NCBI GenBank assembly: GCA_025454125.1
Contig: JALOPA010000126.1
Coordinates: 1 to 7,045, forward strand
Direction of reading: 5' to 3'
DNA: 7,045 nucleotides
From: Thermodesulfobacteriota bacterium
Lineage (GTDB): Bacteria; Desulfobacterota; DSM-4660; Desulfatiglandales; HGW-15
Shown here: one piece after another, positions 1 through 6,883 of the stretch
Layout: each line of letters begins with the position of its first letter
Position numbering within the stretch: the first letter of the stretch is position 1
Program-made: the position numbers and the translations under genes
The notes under the pieces: generated by a model
Told to the model about the DNA's origin: nothing
Databases searched by the model: none
What the model saw: the letters and a program-made list of their open reading frames with translations, nothing else

Positions 1-1096
1 GACCAGGTGATCATCGGGAGCAGCGTGAATTCTTCCTTCCGGGACCTCATGGTGGTGGCCAAGATTCTGGAAGGCAGGCGTCGTCACCCGGACGTTTCCC
101 TTTCCATCAATCCGGGAAGCAATCAGGTCCTTGAGAATGTGGCGAGTGAAGGCGGGCTTGTCCTGCTGCTGCGTGGCGGAGCACGCATCCATCAGTCCGG
201 GTGCCTGGGGTGCATCGGCATGGGACAGGCTCCGGGCACAGGGCAGGTGAGCCTTCGTACCTTTCCGCGCAATTTCCCCGGCCGCTCCGGCACCAAGGAT
301 GATCGCGTGTATCTCTGTTCTCCGGAAACCGGAGCCGCGGCTGCTCTGAAAGGCGTGATCACCGATCCTCGCGATTTGGGCAAAGAAATGAAATACCCGA
401 GAATCACGGATCCAAAACGCTATATCGTGGACAAGGACTCCATTATTGCGCCATCGGAAAATCTCCGAAAAACCGAAGTCGTAAGAGGCCCCAACATCAA
501 ACCTCTGCCCAGGATGGATCCTCTTCCGGAGACGCTCGAGGGAGACGTGGTGATCAAGGTGGGAGACAATATTTCCACGGACACCATCATGCCCGCAGGG
601 AGCAAGGTGCTCCCTCTTCGCTCCAACATCGAGGCGATCAGCGAGTTCGTCTTCTATCAGATCGATCCCAAGTTTTATGAAGCGAGCCGGGAGGCAGGGA
701 GCGTCGTTGTCGTCGTGGGAGGGGAAAACTACGGACAGGGTTCAAGCCGGGAGCACGCGGCACTGGCGCCCCGCTACCTGGGGGTGCGCGCAAAGATCGC
801 CAAGAGCTTTGCGAGGATTCACAAAGCCAATCTCTGCAACTTCGGGATTCTGCCCCTGGTGCTCAAAGATCCGAAAGGATCCGAAAGACTACGACCTGTT
901 CGGCAAAGGATCGCATGTCACGCTCCCAGGAGTGCGCGAGCGGATTGAAAAGGGGGAAAAGGAGATCCCTGTGGAAGTCAACGGCCATCGCGTGATCACG
1001 ATCCTCGATGTCTCGGAAAGGCAGCGCAAGCACCTGGTGGCCGGCGGGACGTTGAATGCGGTGAAAGATGAGTTGGAGAGGGCAAAGAAGCAATGA
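1..1096 (+). pseudogene. acn: Aconitate hydratase, 3' part, frameshifted near the C-terminus
   Basis: Aconitase interconverts citrate and isocitrate through a [4Fe-4S] cluster in the cytoplasm. The reading frame is open from base 1, so the gene starts upstream. Visible in order: GSSVNSS (bases 16-36, where most aconitases have GSCTNS), CLGCIGMGQ with two cluster cysteines (202-204 and 211-213), PRNFPGRSGT (265-294), then the swivel domain with GDNISTDTIMPAG and GQGSSREHAAL (from 733). The overall sequence resembles the divergent Aquifex-type aconitase branch. A 10-bp tandem duplication at 868-887 shifts the frame. The first frame ends at 946-948 after 23 foreign residues; the true C-terminus (69 residues from DYDLFGKG) continues in the next frame to the TGA at 1094-1096. 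Removing one repeat copy restores a seamless protein ending ELERAKKQ. The gene may be a real pseudogene, a variant, or an assembly error. Citrate synthase follows 299 bases downstream. Identity is confident; functional status is not. Confidence 0.9.
868..887 (+). repeat. Perfect 10-bp tandem duplication that frameshifts aconitase
   Basis: GATCCGAAAG occurs twice back to back (868-877 and 878-887). With one copy the frame reads VLKDPKDYDLF, as expected for an aconitase C-terminus. With two copies the frame moves by +1 and ends at 946-948. The junction creates a GGATCC hexamer. Slipped-strand duplication is the simplest origin. Confidence 0.95.
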
Positions 1097-1128
1097 TCGG
1101 GTTATTTCAGAAGCCTAGCACGAGGGAA

Positions 1129-1300
1129 GTAGCACGCAGCAGGTTGCTGGTTGCAGGTGGCAGGTTGGAAGTCTCAGCTCGCTCGCCGCTTGCTGCGGGT
1201 CGCATGTTGCTGGTTGGGAGTTGCAAAAGGATCAAGAAAAGCCTTTTGGTTTTTCGACGTGCCACTTGCAACCTGCAACAGGCCACCTGCAACATGCTAC
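1129..1300. repeat. Degenerate TTGCAGG/TTGCTGG repeat forming large imperfect palindromes
   Basis: The gap between aconitase and citrate synthase (1097-1395) has no convincing gene. It holds degenerate direct copies of GGTTGCTGGTTG-like units (about 1129-1169 and 1206-1224) and their inverse (about 1260-1300). GTAGCA at 1129-1134 is matched by TGCTAC at 1295-1300. The arm 1206-1224 pairs imperfectly with 1261-1279 around a perfect 7-bp stem, CAAAAGG (1224-1230) and CCTTTTG (1242-1248), followed by five Ts (1250-1254). That inner hairpin is AT-rich and a poor match to an intrinsic terminator, though some termination after aconitase is possible. The unit looks like a dispersed intergenic repeat; copies elsewhere in the genome cannot be checked here. 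From 1301 to 1384 only a short ATTGG-T-CCAAT palindrome (1356-1366) was seen and no convincing promoter. Confidence 0.75.
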
Positions 1301-1384
1301 AAGCAACGCGCTGCCGGCCGGAGCAGAGTAGCTTTTCTCAAGAATACCATCCATTATTGGTCCAATGACCTGTGAAGGGTCGCC

Positions 1385-1390
1385 AGGAGG
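1385..1390 (+). promoter_or_regulatory. Ribosome binding site setting the citrate synthase start
   Basis: AGGAGG lies five bases before the ATG at 1396. A GTG at 1372 in the same frame would add eight residues, but it has no comparable site, and an in-frame TGA sits just before it at 1366-1368. The ATG is therefore preferred. Confidence 0.85.
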
Positions 1391-1395
1391 TTTTT

Positions 1396-2577
1396 ATGGC
1401 CCAATTGGTTAGCGTAAAAAACACGGGATTGCGGGGAATCACGGTCGCCGACACCAAGATCAGCTTCATCGATGCGGACAAAGGCGTGCTGATCTATCGG
1501 GGCTATCGGATCGAAGAGCTCGCTGAGCGGTCAAACTTCATGGAAGTCGCATACCTTCTTCTCAATGGCTCTCTCCCGACGCCGGAAGAACTCCAGAAAT
1601 TCGAAAAGGAGGTGACCGCTGCAAGGGAGGTCCCCGCCTATGTCTATGCGTGCATGAAGGAGTGGCCCAAAGGGGCGAAGCCCATGGATGTTCTCCAGGC
1701 CAGTGTGCCTGTGCTCGCCATGGCGGATCCGGAACTTGCCGAGGAGAGCAGGGAGGCCAATGTTCGAATGGCGATCCGATTGATCGCCCGGACAGCGGTC
1801 GTGGTCGCGGCATGGCATCGGATCCGGAACGGTTTGGAGCCCCTCGCGTCAGACCCCTCTCTCTCCCATGCGGCGAATTTTCTCTGGCTCCTTCACGGTA
1901 AAAGACCGGATGGGGAAACGGCGAGGGACCTGGATGTGTGCCTCATCCTCCATGCCGACCACACCTTCAACGCATCCACTTTCGCCTGCCGGGAGGTGGT
2001 GTCCACCCGGGCTCATATGTACGCCGGGATCGCGGCAGGGATCGGTGCCTTGTCCGGAAGCCTGCACGGGGGCGCCAATGCCGAGGTCATGAAGATGCTC
2101 CTGGAACTGGAGTTCGAGAAAGACATCCCCAGGTGGGTGAAGTCCAGGCTGGACAAGGGAGACCGGATCATGGGTATGGGCCACGCGGTTTACAAGACCA
2201 TGGACCCCAGGGCCAGGTTTCTCAAAGACATGTCGTACCGCATAGGCAAAAAGACAGGACAGAGCCGGTGGCACGAGCTGTCCACCCAGATCGAAGCCGT
2301 GGGTTTGGAAGAGTTCAAGAAGAGAGGAAAGACGGAGATCCAGCCCAACGTGGATTTCTTCAGCGCGCCGGTCTACCACATGATGGGCATTCCCAGAGAC
2401 CTGATGACGCCGATTTTTGCCATCTCCAGAACCGCGGGGTGGTGCAGCCACATCATCGAGGAGAAGTTCGCAGAGGCCCAGGAAAAACCGGCCCTTTACC
2501 GGCCCCAGGCCGAGTACGTGGGGCAGTACTGCGGGCTCATGGGGTGCGAATACTCTCCAGCGGAAGAGAGGAAGTGA
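1396..2577 (+). CDS. gltA: Citrate synthase
   Basis: Condenses acetyl-CoA and oxaloacetate to citrate and CoA, the entry step of the TCA cycle, in the cytoplasm. The protein has 393 residues from the ATG placed by the strong AGGAGG, within the normal range for the family. The catalytic triad is visible: His224 in SLHGGAN, His263 in GMGHAVYK, and Asp320 in PNVDFFSAPVYHMMGIP. Also present are LILHADHTFNAST (183-195), which carries substrate-site histidines, and arginine-bearing DPRA (270-273) and SRTAGW (344-349). The ending EYVGQYCGLMGCEYSP is intact. It lies between aconitase and fumarase on the same strand, which supports a TCA role. 2-Methylcitrate synthases share this fold and these motifs, so use of propionyl-CoA cannot be excluded from sequence alone, but no prp-type genes are in view. 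The gaps on both sides carry repeats, so co-transcription with its neighbours is uncertain. Confidence 0.95.
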   Translation: MAQLVSVKNTGLRGITVADTKISFIDADKGVLIYRGYRIEELAERSNFMEVAYLLLNGSLPTPEELQKFEKEVTAAREVPAYVYACMKEWPKGAKPMDVLQASVPVLAMADPELAEESREANVRMAIRLIARTAVVVAAWHRIRNGLEPLASDPSLSHAANFLWLLHGKRPDGETARDLDVCLILHADHTFNASTFACREVVSTRAHMYAGIAAGIGALSGSLHGGANAEVMKMLLELEFEKDIPRWVKSRLDKGDRIMGMGHAVYKTMDPRARFLKDMSYRIGKKTGQSRWHELSTQIEAVGLEEFKKRGKTEIQPNVDFFSAPVYHMMGIPRDLMTPIFAISRTAGWCSHIIEEKFAEAQEKPALYRPQAEYVGQYCGLMGCEYSPAEERK

Positions 2578-2710
2578 TTCACCGAAGGGGGCGCAAGAAA
2601 CGCAGGGGAAACAAAGATAGCGGACACGGATTTGCACAGATAAACGCTGATCTTTGTTTATGATCCATTAAATCCGTGTTGATCTGTGTCCCAATACTCT
2701 CTGCGGTGAA
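2578..2710. repeat. 133-bp palindromic element with TTCACCG ends and nested inverted repeats
   Basis: The element starts directly after the citrate synthase stop codon and ends where the fumarase ribosome site begins. Terminal inverted repeats are TTCACCG (2578-2584) and CGGTGAA (2704-2710). Inside are a perfect 10-bp inverted pair, AAACAAAGAT (2609-2618) and ATCTTTGTTT (2650-2659), and an imperfect pair, GGACACGGAT... (2622-2641) against ...ATCTGTGTCC (2672-2691), matching at 15 of 20 positions and built from CAC(A/G)GAT units. The two inner pairs interleave, so they would form alternative structures. It resembles the CACGGAT and CACCGCAGAG intergenic repeats I associate with Deltaproteobacteria-like genomes. 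It has no coding capacity and may be a MITE- or REP-like sequence. Confidence 0.75.
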
Positions 2711-2721
2711 AGGATATTTCC

Positions 2722-4113
2722 ATGAAGTATCGCATCGAGCAGGACAGCATGGGGGAGGTACAGGTGCCGGAAGGCGCCTATTACGGCGCACAGACCCAGA
2801 GGGCCAAGGAGAACTTCACAGTCAGCACCCTGCGTTTGCCGGCCTGCTTCATTCAAGCCATTGCTCTGATCAAACAACATGCAGCGCAGGTGAACAAAGA
2901 ACTCGGGCTTCTCGATGCCGGCCTGGCTCAAAGCATTGTGACCGCGGCCACGGAAGTGCTGGAAGGCAAGCTCGCGGACCAGTTCGTGGTCGATGTGTTT
3001 CAGACAGGGTCAGGCACGTCGACCAACATGAATGTCAACGAGGTGGTCGCGGGCAGGGCCAACGAACTCCTCACAGGAAAGAGGGGGGGTAAATTCCCTG
3101 TTCACCCCAACGATCACGTGAACCTGGGCCAGTCGAGCAACGACGTGATCCCCTCGGCGATTCATATCGCCGCACTCCTTGAAATCAAGACTCTGCTTCT
3201 CCCTGCTTTGGACGTGCTCCACAAGGAGCTGGAAAAGAAGAGCGAAGCCTTTCGAGGCGTCAGGAAGATCGGCCGAACGCATCTCCAGGATGCGGTTCCC
3301 ATGACTTTGGGCCAGGAGTTCAGCGGATATGCAAGGCAGGTTGAGCTGGGAGTCGAACGTTTGCAGGGCGTCGAGAAAAGGCTCTCGGAACTGGCCCTGG
3401 GTGGGACCGCTGTGGGGAACGGGCTCAACACCCATCCTGAGTTCGCTGCGAGAGTTGTCGCCGCGATTTCGCGAGAGACCGGGCTTGCCTTCCAAGAAGC
3501 AAAGAACCATTTCGAAGCCCAGGCGGCTCAGGACGCTGTTGTGGAAACCAGCGGAATTCTGAAGACCATTGCCGTGAGCCTCACCAAGATCGCAAACGAT
3601 GTGCGGTGGCTGGCCTCAGGCCCTCGCTGCGGAATCGGAGAGATCACCATCCCATCTCTCCAGCCCGGCTCATCGATCATGCCGGGCAAAGTCAACCCTG
3701 TCATTCCCGAAATGGTTCTTCAGGTATCGGCCCAGGTGATCGGCAATGACGCTGCCATCACCCAGGGAGGGCAGACCGGGAATTTCGAGCTCAATGTCAT
3801 GCTCCCTCTCATGGCGTACGCTCTGATTCAGTCCATCCGGTTGCTTGCCGAGGCTGCACGGGCGCTGGCTGAGAAGTGCATCAGAGGAATAGAAGCCAAC
3901 GTGGAGAAATGCGCTTCGAACCTGGAGCAGAGCCTGGCTCTCGCAACGGCTTTTGTTCCTCTCCTCGGTTATGACAGGGCCGCTTCCCTGGCCAAAGAGG
4001 CTTATGAAAAGAAAAAGACGATCCGTGAAGTAGCTCTGGAGAAGCGGGTGTTGTCTGAAGAGGAGATTCGGAAGATACTGGATGAGATAGTGGGAAAAGA
4101 TGAAACGATTTGA
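2722..4113 (+). CDS. fumC: Class II fumarate hydratase (fumarase C)
   Basis: Reversibly hydrates fumarate to L-malate; the class II enzyme is a cluster-free homotetramer in the cytoplasm. The 463 residues match the usual length, and motif numbering runs almost in step with E. coli FumC. Visible are TGSGTSTNMNVNE (95-107), HPNDHVNLGQSSND (128-141, including the second-site loop), catalytic GRTH with His187, and the superfamily signature GSSIMPGKVNP (316-326) with the catalytic serine in its mobile loop. Aspartases and argininosuccinate lyases share the signature, but SGTSTNMN and HPND favour fumarase. The ATG at 2722 follows AAAGGA (2709-2714) with a seven-base gap. That ribosome site abuts the palindromic element upstream, so the element would lie in the leader of any readthrough mRNA. 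The gene is convergent with the minus-strand operon, with only 35 bases between stop codons and no clear intrinsic terminator there. Confidence 0.96.
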   Translation: MKYRIEQDSMGEVQVPEGAYYGAQTQRAKENFTVSTLRLPACFIQAIALIKQHAAQVNKELGLLDAGLAQSIVTAATEVLEGKLADQFVVDVFQTGSGTSTNMNVNEVVAGRANELLTGKRGGKFPVHPNDHVNLGQSSNDVIPSAIHIAALLEIKTLLLPALDVLHKELEKKSEAFRGVRKIGRTHLQDAVPMTLGQEFSGYARQVELGVERLQGVEKRLSELALGGTAVGNGLNTHPEFAARVVAAISRETGLAFQEAKNHFEAQAAQDAVVETSGILKTIAVSLTKIANDVRWLASGPRCGIGEITIPSLQPGSSIMPGKVNPVIPEMVLQVSAQVIGNDAAITQGGQTGNFELNVMLPLMAYALIQSIRLLAEAARALAEKCIRGIEANVEKCASNLEQSLALATAFVPLLGYDRAASLAKEAYEKKKTIREVALEKRVLSEEEIRKILDEIVGKDETI

Positions 4114-4148
4114 ACGTACTCCAAGCTTTTACCATTCAGATGACCTTT

Positions 4149-5000
4149 TCAGGGCCTGCGCCTGAAGAGGCCGGCCAGGGCCGTGGCAATTCCCGGTGAG
4201 GCAGTCTCCCAGGTGGACTGCACATAGGGCAGGAAAGGCTCAGCCCCCCACTTGCGCTTGAAAAAGCCGATCCCTTGGTTCACCGACAACCCCAGGTTCA
4301 CCACCGTGTGCCCGCGTCGGCTTGCCTCTTCCAGAATCTGTGCGAGAAGAAGGTCTGTCGCCCCCGGCGGGGCTGTTCCGGGATCCCTGAAGGAAAACAT
4401 GTAAAAGGCCGTGCTCAAGCTCGCGTACTCCCCGACAGAGAAAGCGGCCAATCGGCCGTTCGCCAGGCGAGCGGAGAACAGCACGCTGCTCGAGGACTCG
4501 GTCAGGTAGCGGGGAAGGTTTTTGAAAATCTGTCGGGTGCCGGCTGCAAGGGGCCTCTCGTTCAGATACCGCTGGACAAGGGCCTCGTGATCCTCCCGCC
4601 AGGAGCCCCCGCGATCCACCGTGAGCTCCCGTTCGGCACGGCGGAGCAGGTTCCTCGTTTTCTGGCCCGGCGCCGGAGCCGGAACCGGGAGAGAATAGTA
4701 GCAGTCCTCCTCGATTGCAGCCCTCTCAGGCGCCTGGGGCGGACGGGCCGGACCCAGAACCGTGATTCGGCGGAGGCCGGGAAGGCGCAGGGCCAGGCCG
4801 ACCGCTTCCGCCATTCCCCCTGTGTCTCTGGGGTCGCGAAGCGGGTAACCCACAAGCACCACGTCCCCTTCTGTTTCAAAGCCCACGCAAGGCCCCAGGA
4901 TCAGGGGCTTCAGATCGGACACGGCGAGGACATAAGGGATCACCTGCTCGGGGATCCGGGCCTGAGCCGTGACTCCCGCAAACTGTCCGGGCACAATCAT
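4149..5000 (-). CDS. GNAT/FemAB-like acyltransferase-type protein, stand-alone paralogue of the upstream protein's N-terminal domain
   Basis: A 283-residue protein that I recognise only at fold level. The C-terminal part, TVVNLGLSVNQGIGFFKRKWGAEPF (232-256), has the dLG...G...FKrkwG pattern of FemAB/BioF2-type GNAT-like acyltransferases (Pfam Acetyltransf_6-like). The N-terminal part has the acidic and hydrophobic pattern GPCVGFETEGDVVLVGYPL (37-54). It aligns along its length with residues 1-265 of the upstream protein: IGPYLFF..LIAVGFPL matches LGPCVGFE..VLVGYPL, DLLFREMIRIASEQGK matches DLLLAQILEEASRRGH, and HLGLGVNEGIRRFKTKWGG matches NLGLSVNQGIGFFKRKWGA. Start choice: the ATG at 5000 overlaps the upstream TGA as ATGA and is preceded by AGGAGG (5006-5011), so translation is probably coupled. 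A longer in-frame extension to 5246 only shadows the upstream gene. No signal peptide or membrane segment was seen. Substrate is unknown; aminoacyl or acyl transfer is family-based inference. Confidence 0.8.
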   Translation of the reverse strand: MIVPGQFAGVTAQARIPEQVIPYVLAVSDLKPLILGPCVGFETEGDVVLVGYPLRDPRDTGGMAEAVGLALRLPGLRRITVLGPARPPQAPERAAIEEDCYYSLPVPAPAPGQKTRNLLRRAERELTVDRGGSWREDHEALVQRYLNERPLAAGTRQIFKNLPRYLTESSSSVLFSARLANGRLAAFSVGEYASLSTAFYMFSFRDPGTAPPGATDLLLAQILEEASRRGHTVVNLGLSVNQGIGFFKRKWGAEPFLPYVQSTWETASPGIATALAGLFRRRP

Positions 5001-6688
5001 CGGCCCCTCCTGACCTTGAAGCCCGCACCCTCGATCATGGGCAAAAGATTGAGCAGGTGGGCTGCGCCGACAAAGACGGCACATCGGCCCTCCTCCAAGA
5101 ACGGCGTCATGCGTTCGAGAAAGAGCGCGTCGCGGCGGCGAATCACGTGCTCGGTGCGCGTGGGGAATTCGGTGCTGGTTCCCATCATTCCGTTCAGATT
5201 CCCCTTGAGATAGGCGCGCTCGTTGCGCTTGATGTACCCGCCCCACCGCTCACAGAGGCGGAAGAATCGCACGATCCGCGAGAGGGGAATGCTCTCCAGG
5301 GTTTCGATCTGTTCCGCAATGGTCTCCATACCGGCCACGGTCTTTCCCATGTCATGGGCCAGATGCCAGGCCTCCAAATCCACGGACTGGTCCCACCCGT
5401 GGCGCTTCAGATAGCTGGTCCAGAGAGAGAAAAATGCCATCCATGGGCGGGTTTCTGAGAGAAAGCAACGCACATCCGGAGGATCCGGCCGTTGAAAGCC
5501 CAGCACCCGAGGCCAGAAGCCCCTCGGTCCGACCACCACCCGCTCCAGCCGGCGAAGGTCTTCGGCGGTGAGGGCACCGATAAGACGGGTGCTTCCCGGT
5601 TCTGGGCTGCGGCCGATCTCTGAGACCTGGTCGAGGCTCGCCTGATCCAAGGGCCCCTCGAAGATCACCGTGTCCACCCGATCAAAGAGATCGCGGAACG
5701 AGGACTCGAAGCTGTAGCAGAAGAAGTGCGCCGTACCGCCGATCCAGGACCTGCGCCCCTCTTTTTCGAGCTCCCAGAGCATGGCGAAGCGCCGCTGCCG
5801 GGGAAGGCTGGCCAGGAACTCCCTCTTGGACATGGACGCCCCCCGTGAGGCGGCCAATGCTTTCATCAGATCGGTCACACCGGATCGGACGGTCTCCTTT
5901 TCCTCCCAGGAAGCCATCTCGTAGGGTAAGGAGGGAACTCCGCCCCATTTGGTCTTGAAGCGGCGGATGCCTTCATTGACGCCGAGGCCCAAATGAATGA
6001 ACGTCTTGCCCTGCTCACTCGCGATCCGGATCATCTCACGGAACAGTAAATCAGAGGCGTAGGGGGTGCAGTGCGTGCGGGAGTGGGCGCCGATCAGATA
6101 GGTCAGGAAACCGTGAGGAGCCGTGTCCAGCAGCAGGCAGGCCGCCAGGTGACCGTTCGGATCCCATGCATTGAGCAGGATGAGTCCCGGAGCTTTTGGG
6201 AGAACGGTCTCGGTCTTTGCAAAGAGCTCGCGCACATTCGCAGGCAGCGCCACCCGGCCCACAAACTCAGCCCAAAGGCGCCGGTGCGCTGCGGTGAAGG
6301 TGCTCCCTTCCTCCACCCTCAGGATCCTCGCTGTTTTTTCCGCCAGCCGCTCCAGCCGTCCGGACACCTTGGCCTTAGCAGGAAGAACGTAGTAGTGATC
6401 CCGGTCACGGCAATAGGGCTTCAGCCGATCAGGCAGCGAGGGGGCGATGGCCCAGCATGTCCTGGCCCTGGAAATACGCACCGCTTCCTCAAGGGCTTCA
6501 TCAAATCCCTTGCCGCCGGTTTCGCCGGAAAGGGGAAATCCAACAGCGATCAGCCAGTCCTCTGCCGTGAAAAAGAGGTATGGGCCTATGGTAAACGGTT
6601 CCCCGCCGGACATGGACTGCATGAACAAAGCCGAATGCTCCGGCACAGTGGCCCTTTTCAGGATTGAATCCAGTTCGGAAGAGTTCAA
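4997..6688 (-). CDS. Fusion protein: N-terminal GNAT/FemAB-like domain plus C-terminal TraB/GumN-like (TIKI-type) domain
   Basis: 563 residues. Residues 1-265 are GNAT/FemAB-like, ending in FIHLGLGVNEGIRRFKTKWGGVPSLPY (230-256). A linker (about 266-296) leads to residues 297-563, which fit the TraB/GumN family (PF01963, related to TIKI metalloproteases). Evidence for the second domain: the first GxxH motif in SWIGGTAHF (His321), VDTVIFEGP with Glu344, the helix DLEAWHLAHDMGKTVAGMET (437-456) followed by AEQIETLESIP, RRRD (517-520) where the family often has RN, and the second GxxH in VFVGAAHLLNLLP (His544) before GFKVRR. Family knowledge suggests metal-dependent peptidase-like or peptide-signal activity, but the substrate is unknown. 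No signal peptide is visible, unlike many GumN/TIKI proteins, so a cytoplasmic location is inferred. The start is a TTG at 6688, supported by GGAGG five bases upstream; no earlier start exists in frame, and the next ATG (residue 23) would cut the domain. It overlaps the downstream paralogue by four bases. Confidence 0.8.
   Translation of the reverse strand: MNSSELDSILKRATVPEHSALFMQSMSGGEPFTIGPYLFFTAEDWLIAVGFPLSGETGGKGFDEALEEAVRISRARTCWAIAPSLPDRLKPYCRDRDHYYVLPAKAKVSGRLERLAEKTARILRVEEGSTFTAAHRRLWAEFVGRVALPANVRELFAKTETVLPKAPGLILLNAWDPNGHLAACLLLDTAPHGFLTYLIGAHSRTHCTPYASDLLFREMIRIASEQGKTFIHLGLGVNEGIRRFKTKWGGVPSLPYEMASWEEKETVRSGVTDLMKALAASRGASMSKREFLASLPRQRRFAMLWELEKEGRRSWIGGTAHFFCYSFESSFRDLFDRVDTVIFEGPLDQASLDQVSEIGRSPEPGSTRLIGALTAEDLRRLERVVVGPRGFWPRVLGFQRPDPPDVRCFLSETRPWMAFFSLWTSYLKRHGWDQSVDLEAWHLAHDMGKTVAGMETIAEQIETLESIPLSRIVRFFRLCERWGGYIKRNERAYLKGNLNGMMGTSTEFPTRTEHVIRRRDALFLERMTPFLEEGRCAVFVGAAHLLNLLPMIEGAGFKVRRGR
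5006..5011 (-). promoter_or_regulatory. Ribosome binding site for the stand-alone GNAT-like gene
   Basis: AGGAGG on the minus strand lies five bases before the ATG at 5000, inside the end of the upstream gene. It fixes the start of the second gene and supports coupled but independent initiation. Confidence 0.85.
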
Positions 6689-6693
6689 TGCCG

Positions 6694-6698
6694 CCTCC
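6694..6698 (-). promoter_or_regulatory. Ribosome binding site supporting the TTG start of the fusion gene
   Basis: GGAGG (within GGGGAGG) on the minus strand is five bases before the TTG at 6688-6686. With no other start upstream in frame, this decides the unusual TTG. Confidence 0.75.
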
Positions 6699-6780
6699 CC
6701 ATCATCCTTGAAAGAGTCTTTGATCCCGTTCCCATTGCACCCAGCAGGCCGCCGAAAAACCCGGCTCTTGGGCCTTTGGT

Positions 6781-6871
6781 GTCATTCCCGCGGAGGCGGG
6801 AATCCAGTTTTTCCTGGCTCTTCTGGACTCCCGCCGGAGTTTACCCCCGCGAAGGCGGAGGCGGGAGTGAC
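6781..6871. repeat. 91-bp palindromic repeat of the ATTCCCGC...GCGGGAAT type
   Basis: The outer ends GTCATTCCCGC (6781-6791) and GCGGGAGTGAC (6861-6871) are inverted with one mismatch. Inside the left half is ATTCCC-N8-GGGAAT (6784-6803), the same pattern as the Neisseria dRS3 repeat and as common GTCATTCCCGCGAAGGCGGGAATCCAG repeats in many proteobacteria. CCAG after the left unit is mirrored by CTGG before the right unit. The right half has lost perfect symmetry (CCCCGCGAAGGCGGAGGCGGG). The element sits in the predicted leader of the minus-strand operon and would fold strongly in RNA. Confidence 0.8.
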
Positions 6872-6883
6872 GGAAGGATTGTT

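Noticed and set aside
1224..1254. CAAAAGG/CCTTTTG hairpin plus T-run as an intrinsic terminator of aconitase
   Set aside because: The stem is only 7 bp, AT-rich, and has an 11-base loop, and it is part of the larger repeat. It is not strong enough to call.
1093..1375. Short overlapping open frames in the aconitase-citrate synthase gap
   Set aside because: They translate the repeat itself (for example runs of CNLQQATCN) and exist on both strands, so they reflect repeat composition and not a gene.
1849..2637. Open frame of 262 codons on the minus strand opposite citrate synthase
   Set aside because: It is antisense to a clear citrate synthase, runs into the repeat element, and its sequence (rich in P, G, H, R) has no recognisable domain. 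GC-rich coding DNA often gives such shadow frames.
4114..4148. Possible bidirectional terminator between fumC and the minus-strand operon
   Set aside because: Only AAGCTT and a 4-bp CAGG/CCTG stem are visible; no stable hairpin with a T-run was found on either strand.
4275..5213. Open frame of 312 codons on the plus strand opposite the GNAT-like gene
   Set aside because: It spans the junction of two well-supported minus-strand genes, has no visible ribosome site or domain, and has the arginine-rich composition of a shadow frame.
5001..5246. Longer N-terminal version of the 283-residue protein
   Set aside because: The extra 82 residues only read the fusion gene in another frame. The ATGA overlap and AGGAGG point to the ATG at 5000.
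6687..6704. Tiny ATG-GGG-AGG-CGG-CAT-TGA frame overlapping the TTG start as an upstream regulatory ORF
   Set aside because: It is only five codons, contains the ribosome site itself and has none of its own. Chance is the better explanation.
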